This document shows, piece after piece, positions 1 to 9,651 of a stretch of DNA of 64,000 nucleotides (positions are counted from its first letter, which is position 1; every line of letters begins with the position of its first letter). Where the stretch lies: positions 3,534,001-3,598,000 of the forward strand of contig NZ_CP052757.1 of assembly GCF_009708005.2 (NCBI RefSeq). Direction: 5' to 3'. This stretch comes from Cellulosimicrobium protaetiae (lineage in GTDB: Bacteria; Actinomycetota; Actinomycetes; Actinomycetales; Cellulomonadaceae). Both the position numbers and the translations under genes were made by a program. Under the pieces are notes generated by a model, which searched no databases, was not told the DNA's origin, and saw only the letters and a list, made by a program, of their open reading frames with translations.

Positions 1-1170
1 CTGGCGCGGGATCGTCAGGAGGAACGCCTGGCGCACGGCCTTGGCCTTCTCCACGTCACCACCGTAGGTCACCGGGTCGAACGGACCACCGTTCTGGAAG
101 ACCAGGTCGACGTGCTCGTACGTGCCCTCGATGCCCGAGTGGGTCTCGACACCGTCGAGCGCCTCGAGCGCGGTGCGGACGTCCGCGGACGCCTGCGGGC
201 CGATGAGGTCGACCTCACCGTTCTCGAGCGCCTGGACCTGGGCCATCGGGTCGTCGATGTAGCGGACCGTGATGGTGTCGACCGAGCCCTTGTTCGTGCC
301 CTGGAAGTCCGGGTTCGCCTTGAGCGTGAGGTACTGGTTCTCCTCGTACTCCTCGAGCGTGTACGCGCCGTTGGAGACGTAGAGCGCCGGGTCCTCGGGG
401 AGGGTCGTGAACTCGAACCCGGAGTTCCAGAACTTCGAGATCTCCGACAGCGCGGCGGAGTCGTTGTTCGCGATCGCGTCGCGGACGGCGGCCTTCGCCT
501 CCTCCGGGTCCTCGATCCCGAGCGCCTTCTGGCCCACGACGTGCGCCGGGACGAACTCGTTCGTCCAGCTGAGCTCCCAGTCACCGAACGGCTTGTCGTA
601 GACGACCGTGATGGACTTGTTGTCGTCCGAGATCTCCGGCGTCTGCGAGATGAGCGCGATGCCCGGGTCCGAACCGTCGAAGTAGACGCCCGCGTCCAGG
701 GCGTCCTGGTTCGTGACGTTGCCCTCCTCGTCGGTCTCGGCCTCGACGTTGTTGAACTTGCCCGACTGGCCGGCCCAGTCCAGCAGGATCTCCGTCGCGT
801 CGACCGGGGTGCCGTCCGACCACTTGGTGTCGTCGCCGAACGTGTACTTCACCGTCAGCGGGTCGTCCGAGAGCTTCTCGTACGTGCCGAACGACTCGTC
901 CTTGACGATGTTCAGGTCGGCGTCGTAGTAGCTGAAGCCCGAGTTGAGCATGTAGTTGATGACGGCGTTCTGGGTCGCGTTGCCGTTCGACGAGCTGAGG
1001 TTCAGCTCGTTCAGCGGGGCCTCCCACGCGACGGTGACCGCGGACTCGGTGTTGATGCCCGCGTCCTCGCCGTCGGTCTCGCCGTCACCCGACGTGCCGC
1101 TGCACGCCGAGAACAGCAGTGCTCCGGTGACCGTCACCGCGAGGGCGGCACTCGTGCGCCTGATCTTCAA
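1..1170 (-). CDS. ABC transporter substrate-binding lipoprotein, peptide type (3' end beyond window)
   Basis: Extracytoplasmic binding protein of the SBP_bac_5 (oligopeptide/dipeptide) family, which delivers peptides or similar solutes to an ABC importer. The first 390 residues are visible and the C-terminal end lies outside the window. The start is TTG at 1170, chosen because GGAGGAGGAA lies just upstream and because it gives a proper lipoprotein signal: basic KIRR, hydrophobic stretch, then a Ser-Ala-Cys lipobox near residue 25, followed by a Gly/Ser/Asp/Glu-rich tether. The mature part has family-like blocks such as KWSDGTPVDA and a later TITVRYIDDP block. Partner permeases and ATPases would be expected beyond coordinate 1. 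The family call is firm; the substrate is unknown. Confidence 0.85.
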   Translation of the reverse strand, partial: MKIRRTSAALAVTVTGALLFSACSGTSGDGETDGEDAGINTESAVTVAWEAPLNELNLSSSNGNATQNAVINYMLNSGFSYYDADLNIVKDESFGTYEKLSDDPLTVKYTFGDDTKWSDGTPVDATEILLDWAGQSGKFNNVEAETDEEGNVTNQDALDAGVYFDGSDPGIALISQTPEISDDNKSITVVYDKPFGDWELSWTNEFVPAHVVGQKALGIEDPEEAKAAVRDAIANNDSAALSEISKFWNSGFEFTTLPEDPALYVSNGAYTLEEYEENQYLTLKANPDFQGTNKGSVDTITVRYIDDPMAQVQALENGEVDLIGPQASADVRTALEALDGVETHSGIEGTYEHVDLVFQNGGPFDPVTYGGDVEKAKAVRQAFLLTIPRQ

Positions 1171-1495
1171 TGTTCCTCCTCCAAGGGATGGTGGGCGCGG
1201 TCGGACGGGCGTCGTTCGCCCCCCGGCCGCCCCGTCACCCGCGCGTCCGGTTGGTGTCGGCGCGCGTGGACGGGCATGCCCACCACGGTTTGGGGCAACG
1301 CTACCCAGCAAGTTGCGAGGGATCTCCCCCTTGCCCGGTTGCTGCGGTCGATCGTTACCGAGTTGATACTGGCCGGTACGGGTGCGTTTCCAGCCCGCGA
1401 CGGCAGGGAAACACCCGCGAAACGTCGCCGCCCGGACACGACGATGCCCGCCGCGTCTCACGATGCGGCGGGCGTGCAGGCCTGTGACCTGCGTC
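1171..1495. other. Intergenic region between ychF and the binding-protein gene
   Basis: No gene is supported in these 325 bases. The part next to ychF holds the hairpin described at 1446-1473. The rest must carry the promoter and leader of the minus-strand binding-protein gene, because the next gene upstream ends in the hairpin. I found no convincing -35/-10 pair; TAGCGT on the minus strand near 1305 is a possible -10 without a good -35. Confidence 0.5.
1446..1473 (-). terminator. Hairpin after ychF
   Basis: Perfect 9-bp stem GCCCGCCGC / GCGGCGGGC with a 10-nt loop, starting about 22 nt after the ychF stop codon. There is no T tract, which is common for GC-rich actinobacteria. Probably ends ychF transcription. 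Confidence 0.6.
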
Positions 1496-2581
1496 TCAGA
1501 CGTTGAAGCGGAACTCCACGACGTCACCGTCGGCCATGACGTAGTCCTTGCCCTCGACGCGGGCCTTGCCCGCGGCACGAGCGGCCGCGACGGAGCCGGT
1601 CTCGACGAGGTCCTCGAACGAGACGACCTCGGCCTTGATGAAGCCGCGCTCGAAGTCGGTGTGGATGACCCCGGCCGCCTGCGGGGCGGTCCACCCCTTG
1701 CGGATGGTCCATGCGCGAGCCTCCTTGGGGCCGGCGGTGAGGTAGGTCTGGAGCCCGAGGGTGTCGAAGCCGACGCGCGCGAGCTGGTCCAGCCCGGCCT
1801 CGTCCTGCCCCGACTCGGCGAGCATCTCCTTCGCCTCGTCGGGCTCGAGCTCGACGAGCTCGGACTCGAACTTCGCGTCGAGGAAGATCGCCTGGGCCGG
1901 CGCGACGAGCGCGCGCAGGCGGTCCTGCAGGTCGTCGTCCACGAGGCCGGCGTCGTCGGTGTTGAACACGTAGATGAACGGCTTGGCCGTGAGGAGCTGG
2001 AGGCTCGCGACGTCGGCGAGGTCGAGCCCGGCGGCGGCCGCGCCCTGGAAGAGCGTCGTGCCGGCCTCGAGGATCGCCTGCGCCTTCTGGGCGGCGTCGA
2101 GGAGGGCGGCGTCGCCCTTCTTGATCTTCACCTCCTTCTCGAGGCGAGGAACCGTCTTCTCGAGAGTCTGGAGGTCGGCGAGGATCAGCTCGGTGCTGAT
2201 GGTCTCGATGTCGCCCTCGGCGTCCGTCGAACCCTCGACGCGGACGACGTCCGGGTCGGCGAACGCGCGGGTCACCTGGCAGATCGCGTCGGCCTCGCGG
2301 ATGTTCGCGAGGAACTTGTTGCCGAGCCCCTCCCCCTCGCTGGCGCCCTTGACGATCCCGGCGATGTCGACGAACGACACGGTCGCGGGCAGGATGCGCT
2401 GGCTGCCGAAGATCTCGGCGAGCTTGTCGAGCCGCGGGTCGGGGAGCGAGACGACGCCGACGTTCGGGTCGATCGTCGCGAACGGGTAGTTCGCCGCGAG
2501 GACCTGGTTGCGCGTCAGGGCGTTGAACAGGGTGGACTTGCCGACGTTGGGCAGGCCGACGATGCCGATAGTGAGTGCCAC
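1496..2581 (-). CDS. ychF: Redox-regulated ATPase YchF (Obg-like)
   Basis: Translation-associated P-loop NTPase of the Obg/OLA1 family that binds ribosomes and prefers ATP to GTP. The 361 residues match the usual family length (about 360). Visible motifs: P-loop GLPNVGKST at residues 9-17, the switch II DIAG motif at 72-75, a central coiled-coil insertion, and the C-terminal TGS domain ending in the family-typical EFRFNV. The start is GTG at 2581 with TAGACT eight bases upstream, suggesting a leaderless transcript. It stands alone between the ABC exporter genes and a terminator hairpin. Confidence 0.97.
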   Translation of the reverse strand: MALTIGIVGLPNVGKSTLFNALTRNQVLAANYPFATIDPNVGVVSLPDPRLDKLAEIFGSQRILPATVSFVDIAGIVKGASEGEGLGNKFLANIREADAICQVTRAFADPDVVRVEGSTDAEGDIETISTELILADLQTLEKTVPRLEKEVKIKKGDAALLDAAQKAQAILEAGTTLFQGAAAAGLDLADVASLQLLTAKPFIYVFNTDDAGLVDDDLQDRLRALVAPAQAIFLDAKFESELVELEPDEAKEMLAESGQDEAGLDQLARVGFDTLGLQTYLTAGPKEARAWTIRKGWTAPQAAGVIHTDFERGFIKAEVVSFEDLVETGSVAAARAAGKARVEGKDYVMADGDVVEFRFNV

Positions 2582-2589
2582 GGCGGACG

Positions 2590-2595
2590 AGTCTA
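2590..2595 (-). promoter_or_regulatory. -10 box of a leaderless ychF promoter
   Basis: TAGACT on the minus strand, eight bases before the GTG start of ychF and with no Shine-Dalgarno sequence between them. The same hexamer precedes ispH. Confidence 0.45.
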
Positions 2596-2632
2596 CGGGC
2601 CGGGGCCGCGACGTGCGGCCCCGGCCCGTCGG

Positions 2633-4219
2633 TCAGGCCGCCGCCATCACCTTCTGCAGCAGCTCGGGCGCGCGTCGGTCGTACACCCGCGCGCCCCAGC
2701 GGACGCCGAGCAGCAGCACCGTCACCCCGACGGCCGCACCCACGGCGAGCGTCACCCACCCCAGCGCGGGCAGGTCGGCGAAGATCGCGACGAGCCCCGG
2801 GACGAGGAACGGGACCGAGAGGGCGAGGACGAGGAGCATCGCGACGGACTGCGCGACGAGCGTCGCCATCGCGGCACCCTGCGGCTGCTTGAACGGGCTC
2901 TCGCCCGGCTTCGGCACCGGGTACAGCAGCCGGGCGGACGTCGCGCTCGAGACGCCGGTCGCGACGAGCAGCGTGCCGGCCGTCAGGCCGAGCATCGTCG
3001 GCAGCAGCTCCCAGCGCCCCACGACCGCCACCGACACGACCGCGAACACGAGCGACACCGCACCTCCGGCCACGAGGACCGGGATCGCCCGGCCCCACCG
3101 GTCGGCCTTGCCGGCCACGCCCGTCGAGACGTGCAGCGCGAACGCCGAGCTGTCGTAGGCGATGTCCGCCGAGATGGAGAACCCGAGGATCCACGCCGTG
3201 AACGGGGCGAGGGCGAGGAAGATCTCCGACCCCGCGCCGCCACCCACGACGAGGAGCACCACGGGGATGAGCGGCACGACCGCGATCGAGCCCGAGTAGC
3301 GCGGGTCGCGCAGCCAGTACGTCGCGGTCCGCGCCACGACCGCACCGGTCGGCGTCGCCGGGAACCGGGAGAAGAAGCCGAGGCCCTTGGCCCGGCCCCC
3401 GCCACCCGCGGCGGGCGGCGTGACGAGCGCCCGCGCGAGCGCCTTGTCCCACACGACCCACGCCACCGCGAGGGTGACCAGCGCGACGACGAGCCGCGCG
3501 AGCGCGAGCCCCCACGCGTCGTCGTGCACCGCGGCGCCCAGTCCCCACGGGGCGCCGAACGGCGTCCAGGCCGCGACGTCCGCGAGCCGGGAGACCATGC
3601 CTCGCACGGCGTCGCCGTCGACCGGTCCCTCCCCGAGCTGCGAGCCGACCCAGGCGAACGCCGGGCCGACGAGGACGAGCGGCACGAACGCGGCGATCGT
3701 CACGACCTCGCGGTAGCGGCGCGACTCGAGCAGCGGGGCGAGCGCCGTCGTCGTGGCACGCGAGCCGACGACGCACAGCGCCACGGCGAGGACCGCGCCG
3801 ACGAGCGCGGCGAGCACCGCGAGGGGCGTGCGCCACCAGGCGAACGAGACGCCGAGCGCGGCGAGGGCCGTGACGATCCCCGGGATCGACACGACGCCCG
3901 CGACGGCAAGCCCGGCGAGCAGGCGGCGCGGCGGGATGCCGAACAGCACGAAGCGCTGCGGGTCGAGCGTGGCGTCGACGCCGAAGGCGAAGAGCGGGAT
4001 CACCCACCACCCGAGGACCGCGAGCGTCCCGACGAGGATCACGACCGACCCGGCGAGCGCCGGGTCCTGCGTCCCGAGGACGACCATCCCCACGACGAGC
4101 ATCCCCACGACGAACAGCCCGTAGAGCGCCCCCACGACGAACCCGATCGTCTGCCACACGCTCCGCCGGAACGTGTTGCCCATGAGGGTGAGCTTGAGCC
4201 TTACGAACTGCGCAACCAC
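2633..4219 (-). CDS. ABC exporter permease, multi-pass membrane protein
   Basis: Predicted membrane subunit of an ABC exporter, 528 residues with roughly a dozen hydrophobic segments, starting with a short basic N-terminus (QFVRLKLTLMGNTFRRS) and the first helix at about residues 22-45. The GTG start at 4219 lies inside the end of the ATPase gene, overlapping its stop by 19 bases, so the two are translationally coupled and surely form one complex. Substrate unknown. The frame stays open far upstream, but everything beyond 4219 is antisense or overlapping sequence. The permease role is inferred from topology and from the partner gene; no catalytic motif is expected. Confidence 0.82.
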   Translation of the reverse strand: MVAQFVRLKLTLMGNTFRRSVWQTIGFVVGALYGLFVVGMLVVGMVVLGTQDPALAGSVVILVGTLAVLGWWVIPLFAFGVDATLDPQRFVLFGIPPRRLLAGLAVAGVVSIPGIVTALAALGVSFAWWRTPLAVLAALVGAVLAVALCVVGSRATTTALAPLLESRRYREVVTIAAFVPLVLVGPAFAWVGSQLGEGPVDGDAVRGMVSRLADVAAWTPFGAPWGLGAAVHDDAWGLALARLVVALVTLAVAWVVWDKALARALVTPPAAGGGGRAKGLGFFSRFPATPTGAVVARTATYWLRDPRYSGSIAVVPLIPVVLLVVGGGAGSEIFLALAPFTAWILGFSISADIAYDSSAFALHVSTGVAGKADRWGRAIPVLVAGGAVSLVFAVVSVAVVGRWELLPTMLGLTAGTLLVATGVSSATSARLLYPVPKPGESPFKQPQGAAMATLVAQSVAMLLVLALSVPFLVPGLVAIFADLPALGWVTLAVGAAVGVTVLLLGVRWGARVYDRRAPELLQKVMAAA

Positions 4220-5070
4220 GCCAGGCCCTCCGTGCTCTGCCGCCCGCCGACGAGGTCGACGAACCGGTCCTCGAGGCTCTGGTCGCCGCGCACGGCGTCG
4301 ACGGTCCCCGCAGCGAGGACGTGCCCGCCCGCGACCACGGCGACGTGGTCGCACATGCGCTGCACGAGGTCCATGACGTGCGACGACACGACGACCGTCC
4401 CGCCGCTCGCCACGTAGCCCGCGAGGATGTCGCGGATGTTGGCGGCCGAGACCGGGTCCACCGCCTCGAACGGCTCGTCGAGGACGAGCGTGCGGGGCGC
4501 GTGGATGAGGGCGGTCGCCAGGGCGATCTTCTTGGTCATGCCCGCCGAGTAGTCGACGACGAACGTGGTGGCGTCCTTCGCGAGGTCGAGGGCCGCGAGC
4601 AGCTCGGTCGTGCGCTCGGCCACGGTGTCGCGGTCCATGCCGCGCAGGAGCCCGGCGTACGTGACGAGCTGGGCGCCCGTGAGCCGGTCGAAGAGGCGCA
4701 CGCCGTCGGGCAGGACCCCGAGCTGCCGCTTGCCCGCCGCCGGGTCCGCCCACAGGTCGGTGCCGTGCACGTGCGCGGAGCCGGCGTCGGGCCGCAGGAG
4801 ACCGGTGGCCATGGAGAGCGTGGTCGTCTTGCCCGCGCCGTTCGGGCCGACGAGCCCGTAGAACGAGCCCGCGGGGACGTCGAGGTCGATGCCGGCGACG
4901 GCGATCTTCTCGCCGAACCGCTTCCAGAGCCCGCGCAGGGAGAGCGCGGCGGTGGGGTCCGGGGGGGCGGGCGGGGCGGCGGGGTGCGGCGCGGCCTGCG
5001 CGCCGGGCACCGGTGCGTGCGCCGGTGCGCCGGGCTGCGCGAGCGGCGGCACGGGAGTGGGATCGACCAT
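4201..5070 (-). CDS. ABC exporter ATP-binding protein
   Basis: Cytoplasmic ATPase subunit, 289 residues, driving the permease encoded by the overlapping downstream gene. A Pro/Ala-rich N-terminal extension of about 40 residues precedes the nucleotide-binding domain. Walker A GPNGAGKTT is at 75-83, a somewhat divergent signature YSAGM at 174-178, and Walker B LVLDEP at 195-200 followed by the D-loop region. The domain resembles ABC-2 type exporter ATPases (CcmA-like). ATG at 5070 is preceded by TACGTT and six bases, consistent with a leaderless transcript. Confidence 0.92.
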   Translation of the reverse strand: MVDPTPVPPLAQPGAPAHAPVPGAQAAPHPAAPPAPPDPTAALSLRGLWKRFGEKIAVAGIDLDVPAGSFYGLVGPNGAGKTTTLSMATGLLRPDAGSAHVHGTDLWADPAAGKRQLGVLPDGVRLFDRLTGAQLVTYAGLLRGMDRDTVAERTTELLAALDLAKDATTFVVDYSAGMTKKIALATALIHAPRTLVLDEPFEAVDPVSAANIRDILAGYVASGGTVVVSSHVMDLVQRMCDHVAVVAGGHVLAAGTVDAVRGDQSLEDRFVDLVGGRQSTEGLAWLRSS

Positions 5071-5076
5071 GGCGCC

Positions 5077-5082
5077 AACGTA
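5077..5082 (-). promoter_or_regulatory. -10 box of the ABC exporter operon
   Basis: TACGTT on the minus strand ends six bases before the ATG of the ATPase gene; leaderless arrangement, no ribosome binding site between. Confidence 0.4.
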
Positions 5083-5201
5083 GCCGAGGGCACCGACCGG
5101 TGACGGTGCGTTTTGTCACGACGTGCCCCGGATCCCGGCCTGGCCGTGCCACGCCCGTGTCGCGCCGCGGTGGTGTCGGTCCCTCGTGGGAAGGTGCCGC
5201 C

Positions 5202-6713
5202 ATGGACACCTCGGGATGGTTGCTCTTCGCGGTCGGCCTCGTGCTGGGGCTCGTGGGCGGCGCCGCGCTGGTGCTCGGCGTGCGGCGCGCCTCGCCCGAC
5301 GCCGCGGCGGCCGAGGTGCGCCGCCTCACCCAGCTCCTGGGGCAGGCCCAGCAGGAGGCAGCGCGCGGCGCGGGACTCGCCGAGCGGCTGGAGGCCGAGC
5401 GCGAGGGCTTCGCGCGCCAGCTCGCCGCCGCCCAGCGCAGCGCGGACGAGCGTCTCGACCTCGCGCGCGCGGCGTCCGAGCAGCAGCTCGCCGACCTCCA
5501 GGAGGCCGCCGCACGACGCGTCGCCGAGGTGCAGGGCGACCACCGCCGGCTCGAGAGCCAGTTCGAGGCGCTCTCGCGCAAGGTCCTCGCCGCCGGGACG
5601 GAGCAGTTCCTCGTGCAGGCGGAGGAGCGGCTGCGGCGCAGCCACGAGCACGGTGCGGCCGAGCTCGCGAAGCGCGAGGACGCGGTGCGGCACCTCGTCG
5701 AGCCGCTCGCGGGCGCGCTCGAGAAGGTGCGGGCGGAGGTCGCCGCGGCGGAGCGCGCTCGGCTGGAGGCCCACGGGAGTCTCGCGGAGCAGGTCCGGGG
5801 CGTGCGCGACGCGTCCGACCTGCTGCGCGCCGAGACGTCGCAGCTCGTCACCGCGCTGCGGTCCTCGCAGGTGCGGGGCGCGTGGGGCGAGCTCCAGCTC
5901 AAGCGCGTCGTCGAGGCGGCCGGGATGCTCGCGCACGTCGACTTCGTCGAGCAGGACCAGGTCGCGACGGACGACGGCGCCCTGCGCCCGGACATGGTCG
6001 TGCGCCTCGCGGGCGGCAAGCAGGTCGTCGTCGACGCGAAGGTCGCGTTCCTCGGGTACCTCGACGCCCAGGCGGCGACCGACCCGCGCGTGCGGGCCGA
6101 CCGGCTCGCCGCGCACGCCCGGCACATGCGCAAGCACGTCGACGACCTCGGCGCCAAGCGCTACTGGGACCAGTTCGGCCCCGCGCCCGAGTTCGTCGTC
6201 ATGTTCGTGCCCGCGGAGTCGTTCCTGTCGGCCGCCGTCGAGCAGGACCCGTCGCTCCTCGAGCACGCCGTGGCGAAGAACGTCGTCATCGCGACGCCCA
6301 TGACGATGGTCGCGATGCTGCGGACGATCGCGTACGCGTGGCGCCAGGACGCCCTCGCCACGAACGCGCAGCAGGTGCTCACGCTCGGCAAGGAGCTGCA
6401 CGGCCGCCTCGCGGTCATGGGGTCGCACCTCGCGAAGCTCGGGAGGCAGCTCCAGAACGCCTCCGACGCCTACAACCGCACCGTGGGTTCGCTCGAGACG
6501 CGCGTGCTCGTCAGCGCACGCCGGTTCGCGGACCTGCACGTCGTGGACGACGCGCTCACGACCCCGCCGACGGTCAACCCGCAGCTCAGCGCGATCAGCG
6601 CACCCGAGCTCCTCGCGTCGGTCAACGAGTCCGTGGTGGCGATCGACGAGCGACCCGACGACCGGGACGTCTCCCGACCCGTGGGCACGAGCCACGGCGA
6701 GGCGAGCGCCTGA
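5202..6713 (+). CDS. rmuC: DNA recombination protein RmuC
   Basis: RmuC family, a predicted PD-(D/E)XK-fold nuclease-like protein thought to limit DNA rearrangements. 503 residues. An N-terminal membrane anchor (about residues 6-27) is followed by a long Ala/Glu/Arg-rich coiled coil (about 35-180) and the conserved RmuC core, including the block GAWGELQLKRVVEAAGM and a following VVVDAKVAFLGYL segment carrying the nuclease-like Asp/Lys. The ATG at 5202 opens just before the anchor. The gene is divergent from the ABC exporter and convergent with ispH. Confidence 0.93.
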   Translation: MDTSGWLLFAVGLVLGLVGGAALVLGVRRASPDAAAAEVRRLTQLLGQAQQEAARGAGLAERLEAEREGFARQLAAAQRSADERLDLARAASEQQLADLQEAAARRVAEVQGDHRRLESQFEALSRKVLAAGTEQFLVQAEERLRRSHEHGAAELAKREDAVRHLVEPLAGALEKVRAEVAAAERARLEAHGSLAEQVRGVRDASDLLRAETSQLVTALRSSQVRGAWGELQLKRVVEAAGMLAHVDFVEQDQVATDDGALRPDMVVRLAGGKQVVVDAKVAFLGYLDAQAATDPRVRADRLAAHARHMRKHVDDLGAKRYWDQFGPAPEFVVMFVPAESFLSAAVEQDPSLLEHAVAKNVVIATPMTMVAMLRTIAYAWRQDALATNAQQVLTLGKELHGRLAVMGSHLAKLGRQLQNASDAYNRTVGSLETRVLVSARRFADLHVVDDALTTPPTVNPQLSAISAPELLASVNESVVAIDERPDDRDVSRPVGTSHGEASA

Positions 6714-6735
6714 CCGCGAGGGCCGACGGCCGCGA

Positions 6736-6753
6736 CCCGGGCACCGGCCCGGG
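6736..6753. terminator. Bidirectional hairpin between rmuC and ispH
   Basis: CCCGGG / CCCGGG stem with loop CACCGG in the 57-base gap between the convergent stop codons of rmuC and ispH. Short but very GC-rich; usable from both sides. Confidence 0.45.
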
Positions 6754-6770
6754 ACGCCACCGCGCGGAGG

Positions 6771-7862
6771 TCAGACGGGCTGCACCGAGAGCGAGGTCCG
6801 CCCGCCGCGGGCCGGACGTCCGCCGCCGGTCCCGGACGCCTTGAGGTCCGCCCGCAGCTCGCGCGGCAGCGAGAACATGAGGTCCTCCGTCGCGGTGCGG
6901 ACCTCCTCCACCTCGCCGAAGCCGCGCTCCGCGAGGTACGCCAGGACGTCGTCGACGAGGATCTCCGGCACCGAGGCGCCCGAGGTCACCCCGACGGTCG
7001 TCGCGCCGTCGAGCCACGACGGGTCGATCTCCTTCGCGCGGTCGACGCGGTACGACGTCCCGGCCCCCGCCTGGAGCGCGACCTCGACGAGGCGCACCGA
7101 GTTCGAGGAGTTCGCCGAGCCGACGACGATGACGACGTCCGCGTCGGGAGCGAGCTTCTTCACCGCGACCTGACGGTTCTGCGTCGCGTAGCAGATGTCG
7201 TCGCTCGGCGGGTCCTGGAGCGTCGGGAACTTCTCGCGCAGCCGGCGGACCGTCTCCATGGTCTCGTCGACGGAGAGCGTGGTCTGCGAGATCCACACGA
7301 CCTTGTCGGGGTCGCGGACCACGACGTCGTCGACGTGGTCGGGCGAGTCGACGACCTGGACGTGGTCGGGCGCCTCGCCCGCCGTGCCCTCGACCTCCTC
7401 GTGCCCCGTGTGGCCGATGAGGAGGATGTCGTAGTCGTCCTTGGCGAAGCGCACGGCCTCCTTGTGCACCTTGGTGACGAGGGGGCACGTGGCGTCGATC
7501 GTGTCGAGGTTGCGCGCCGCCGCGGCGGCCTTGACCGCGGGCGAGACGCCGTGCGCCGAGAACACGACGCGCGCGCCCTCGGGCACCTCGTCGGTCTCGT
7601 CCACGAAGATCGCGCCGCGCTCGCTCAGCGTCTCGACGACGAACTTGTTGTGCACGATCTCCTTGCGCACGTACACGGGCGCGCCGTAGTGCTCGAGCGC
7701 CTTCTCGACCGCGACGACGGCTCGGTCCACGCCCGCGCAGTAGCCGCGCGGCGCCGCGAGCAGGACGCGCTTGCGGGGCGCGGCGCCCTGCGGGGCTGCC
7801 ACGGGCGGGACGGCGGGGCGGTCGGACGGGTGCGCGGACGAGCCGGCGGGGAGGTCGCTCAC
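6771..7862 (-). CDS. ispH: 4-hydroxy-3-methylbut-2-enyl diphosphate reductase
   Basis: Last enzyme of the MEP isoprenoid pathway: it reduces HMBPP to IPP and DMAPP using a [4Fe-4S] cluster. 363 residues with the three cluster cysteines at C42 (RGYCAGV), C126 (DATCPLV) and C224 (CYATQNRQ), and the conserved AHGVSP and SQTTLS blocks. The first 30 residues are a variable Pro/Ala-rich leader, longer than in E. coli LytB. GTG start at 7862 with TAGACT six bases upstream, a leaderless pattern. Confidence 0.97.
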   Translation of the reverse strand: MSDLPAGSSAHPSDRPAVPPVAAPQGAAPRKRVLLAAPRGYCAGVDRAVVAVEKALEHYGAPVYVRKEIVHNKFVVETLSERGAIFVDETDEVPEGARVVFSAHGVSPAVKAAAAARNLDTIDATCPLVTKVHKEAVRFAKDDYDILLIGHTGHEEVEGTAGEAPDHVQVVDSPDHVDDVVVRDPDKVVWISQTTLSVDETMETVRRLREKFPTLQDPPSDDICYATQNRQVAVKKLAPDADVVIVVGSANSSNSVRLVEVALQAGAGTSYRVDRAKEIDPSWLDGATTVGVTSGASVPEILVDDVLAYLAERGFGEVEEVRTATEDLMFSLPRELRADLKASGTGGGRPARGGRTSLSVQPV

Positions 7863-7868
7863 GCCCCG

Positions 7869-7874
7869 AGTCTA
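7869..7874 (-). promoter_or_regulatory. -10 box of a leaderless ispH promoter
   Basis: TAGACT on the minus strand, six bases from the GTG start of ispH, same hexamer and layout as at ychF. Confidence 0.45.
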
Positions 7875-8099
7875 GGCGAGCGCCCGCGGACCGACCCCGG
7901 TGAGGCCTGTCGACCGCCGCCCCTCCCGCGCTCCGCCCGCCCTCCTCACAGCAAGGACGCCGGTGCTCCACCACACCTCCGCACCGCGGCCGCACGAGAG
8001 AGCTCGGGAGACGCCGGGCGGGGCCGGGGAGACGGATCTCACCCGAGCGGTGGCGGCCCCCGGGTCGCCGGACCTCCGGGTGCCCCGGAGGATCGAAGG

Positions 8100-9593
8100 A
8101 TGGCCGACGACCTCGACCCGACCGACCCCGACCCCTCCCCCGACGCGGCCGACCCGAGCCCGGCGGCGGAGCCCGCCCATCCCGCCGACCCGGGCGACCC
8201 GGGCGACCCGGGCGACCCGGGCAAACCTGCCGGGCGGGGTCGGCGGCGTCTGTGGTGGTGGCTCGTGCCCGGCGTCGCCGTCGTGGTGGCGGGGGCCGTC
8301 GTCCTCGCCGCGACCGTGGAGCACGACCGATGGGTCGCGTCCGTCGAGGACTACCACGTCGACGTCGCACGGACGCAGCGGGACGCCGAGGCCGCCCGCG
8401 CCGAGGCGGTGGCGGCGTACGTGCCGCGCCTCGCGACGCTCGTCGTCGCCGAGGTCGTGGGCGACGCCGTGCTGACGGGGAGCGAGGGCCAGGTGGAGGA
8501 CCCAGCCGTGCGCGACCCGCTGGCGGCAGCGCTGCCGGACGCGGCGACGCTCGTCGGGACGCCCGTCGAGTACCCGGTCGAGGTCCGCACGGTCGAGTCG
8601 CTCACGCGCCCGAACCCGTTCTACCCGCGGTCGCTTCCCGAGCGCCGGTTCGAGGTCGTCACGGGTTCCGTGCCGTCGCCCGAGGCTCTCGACGACGCGG
8701 CCGGGGCGCTCGCCGCGGCGACGCAGGACGTCGCGACGGCGTGGCAGCAGTGGGCGTACGACGGGCTCGAGGACGCCGTCACGGAAGGACGCCCGGTGCT
8801 CACCGAGTCTGCGGGGCTCGTCTCGGACGAGGCGCACCGCGCGGCGCTCGACGCGGCCCTCGCCGCCGCCACGCCGACGCTCGACGCCGGCGTGGGCGGC
8901 GCCCCGGTCGCCGACGCCGTGGCGCAGCGGGACGCCGTGCTCGTCGCCACCGAGGCGGTGTGGGCGGACCGTCTGGCACTCACGCAGCAGCAGCGGCGGG
9001 AGGTGGGGCGCGCGCAGGGCGTGGACTGCACGGTCGCCCGGTGCGTGGCCCTGACGTTCGACGACGGGCCCGGCACGGACACGGAGCGGCTCCTGCAGAT
9101 CCTCGCGGAGAAGCACGTCTCGGCGACGTTCTTCCTCGTCGGGTCGAACGTCGAGAAGCGACCGGAGGTCGTCCGAGACACGGCCGCGGCCGGACACCTG
9201 CTCGCGAACCACACGTGGGACCACCCGCAGCTCACGACGCTGGCCGACGACGAGGTGCGCTCGGAGCTCGAGCGGACCCAGGACGCGATCACGGCGGCGT
9301 CCGGCACGACGCCGACGCTCCTGCGCCCCCCGTACGGCGACGTCGACGACCGCGTCGGCTCGATCGCGACGCGCACCGGGCTGCAGGTCGTGCTCTGGAA
9401 CCTCGACACGCTCGACTGGAAGACGAAGGACGCCGCCGAGACGCGACGTCGCGCCGTCGAGGGCGCACGGTCGGGCAGCAACGTCCTCATGCACGACATC
9501 CACGCCTCGACCGTCGACGCCGTGCCCGGCATCATCGACGACCTCCGGGCGCAGGGGTACCTGCTCGTCACCGTCGACCTGCTCGCCCCGTGA
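8100..9593 (+). CDS. Membrane-anchored polysaccharide deacetylase (NodB fold)
   Basis: Predicted cell-surface carbohydrate esterase (CE4 family) that removes N- or O-acetyl groups from peptidoglycan or another polysaccharide. 497 residues: an acidic Pro/Asp-rich cytoplasmic tail with a GDP repeat (residues 31-40), one membrane helix (about 52-72), an Ala-rich extracellular stalk region (about 75-300) and the NodB domain from about 312. Catalytic and metal residues are present: DD at 321-322, H371 and H375 (HTWDH), RPPYG at 409-413 and a C-terminal MHDIH at 464-468. The start was chosen for GGAGG at 8087-8091, eight bases before the ATG. The stalk matches nothing I recognise. Confidence 0.9.
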   Translation: MADDLDPTDPDPSPDAADPSPAAEPAHPADPGDPGDPGDPGKPAGRGRRRLWWWLVPGVAVVVAGAVVLAATVEHDRWVASVEDYHVDVARTQRDAEAARAEAVAAYVPRLATLVVAEVVGDAVLTGSEGQVEDPAVRDPLAAALPDAATLVGTPVEYPVEVRTVESLTRPNPFYPRSLPERRFEVVTGSVPSPEALDDAAGALAAATQDVATAWQQWAYDGLEDAVTEGRPVLTESAGLVSDEAHRAALDAALAAATPTLDAGVGGAPVADAVAQRDAVLVATEAVWADRLALTQQQRREVGRAQGVDCTVARCVALTFDDGPGTDTERLLQILAEKHVSATFFLVGSNVEKRPEVVRDTAAAGHLLANHTWDHPQLTTLADDEVRSELERTQDAITAASGTTPTLLRPPYGDVDDRVGSIATRTGLQVVLWNLDTLDWKTKDAAETRRRAVEGARSGSNVLMHDIHASTVDAVPGIIDDLRAQGYLLVTVDLLAP

Positions 9594-9651
9594 CCCGCCC
9601 TCGGAGCGGGCAGCACGGGTGGGCGTGGGTAGGGTGCGGCAGGCTGGACCC

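Noticed and set aside
1382-4417. 1011-codon open frame on the plus strand
   Set aside because: Antisense shadow of ychF and the ABC permease, produced by high GC; composition is charged low-complexity and no domain is visible.
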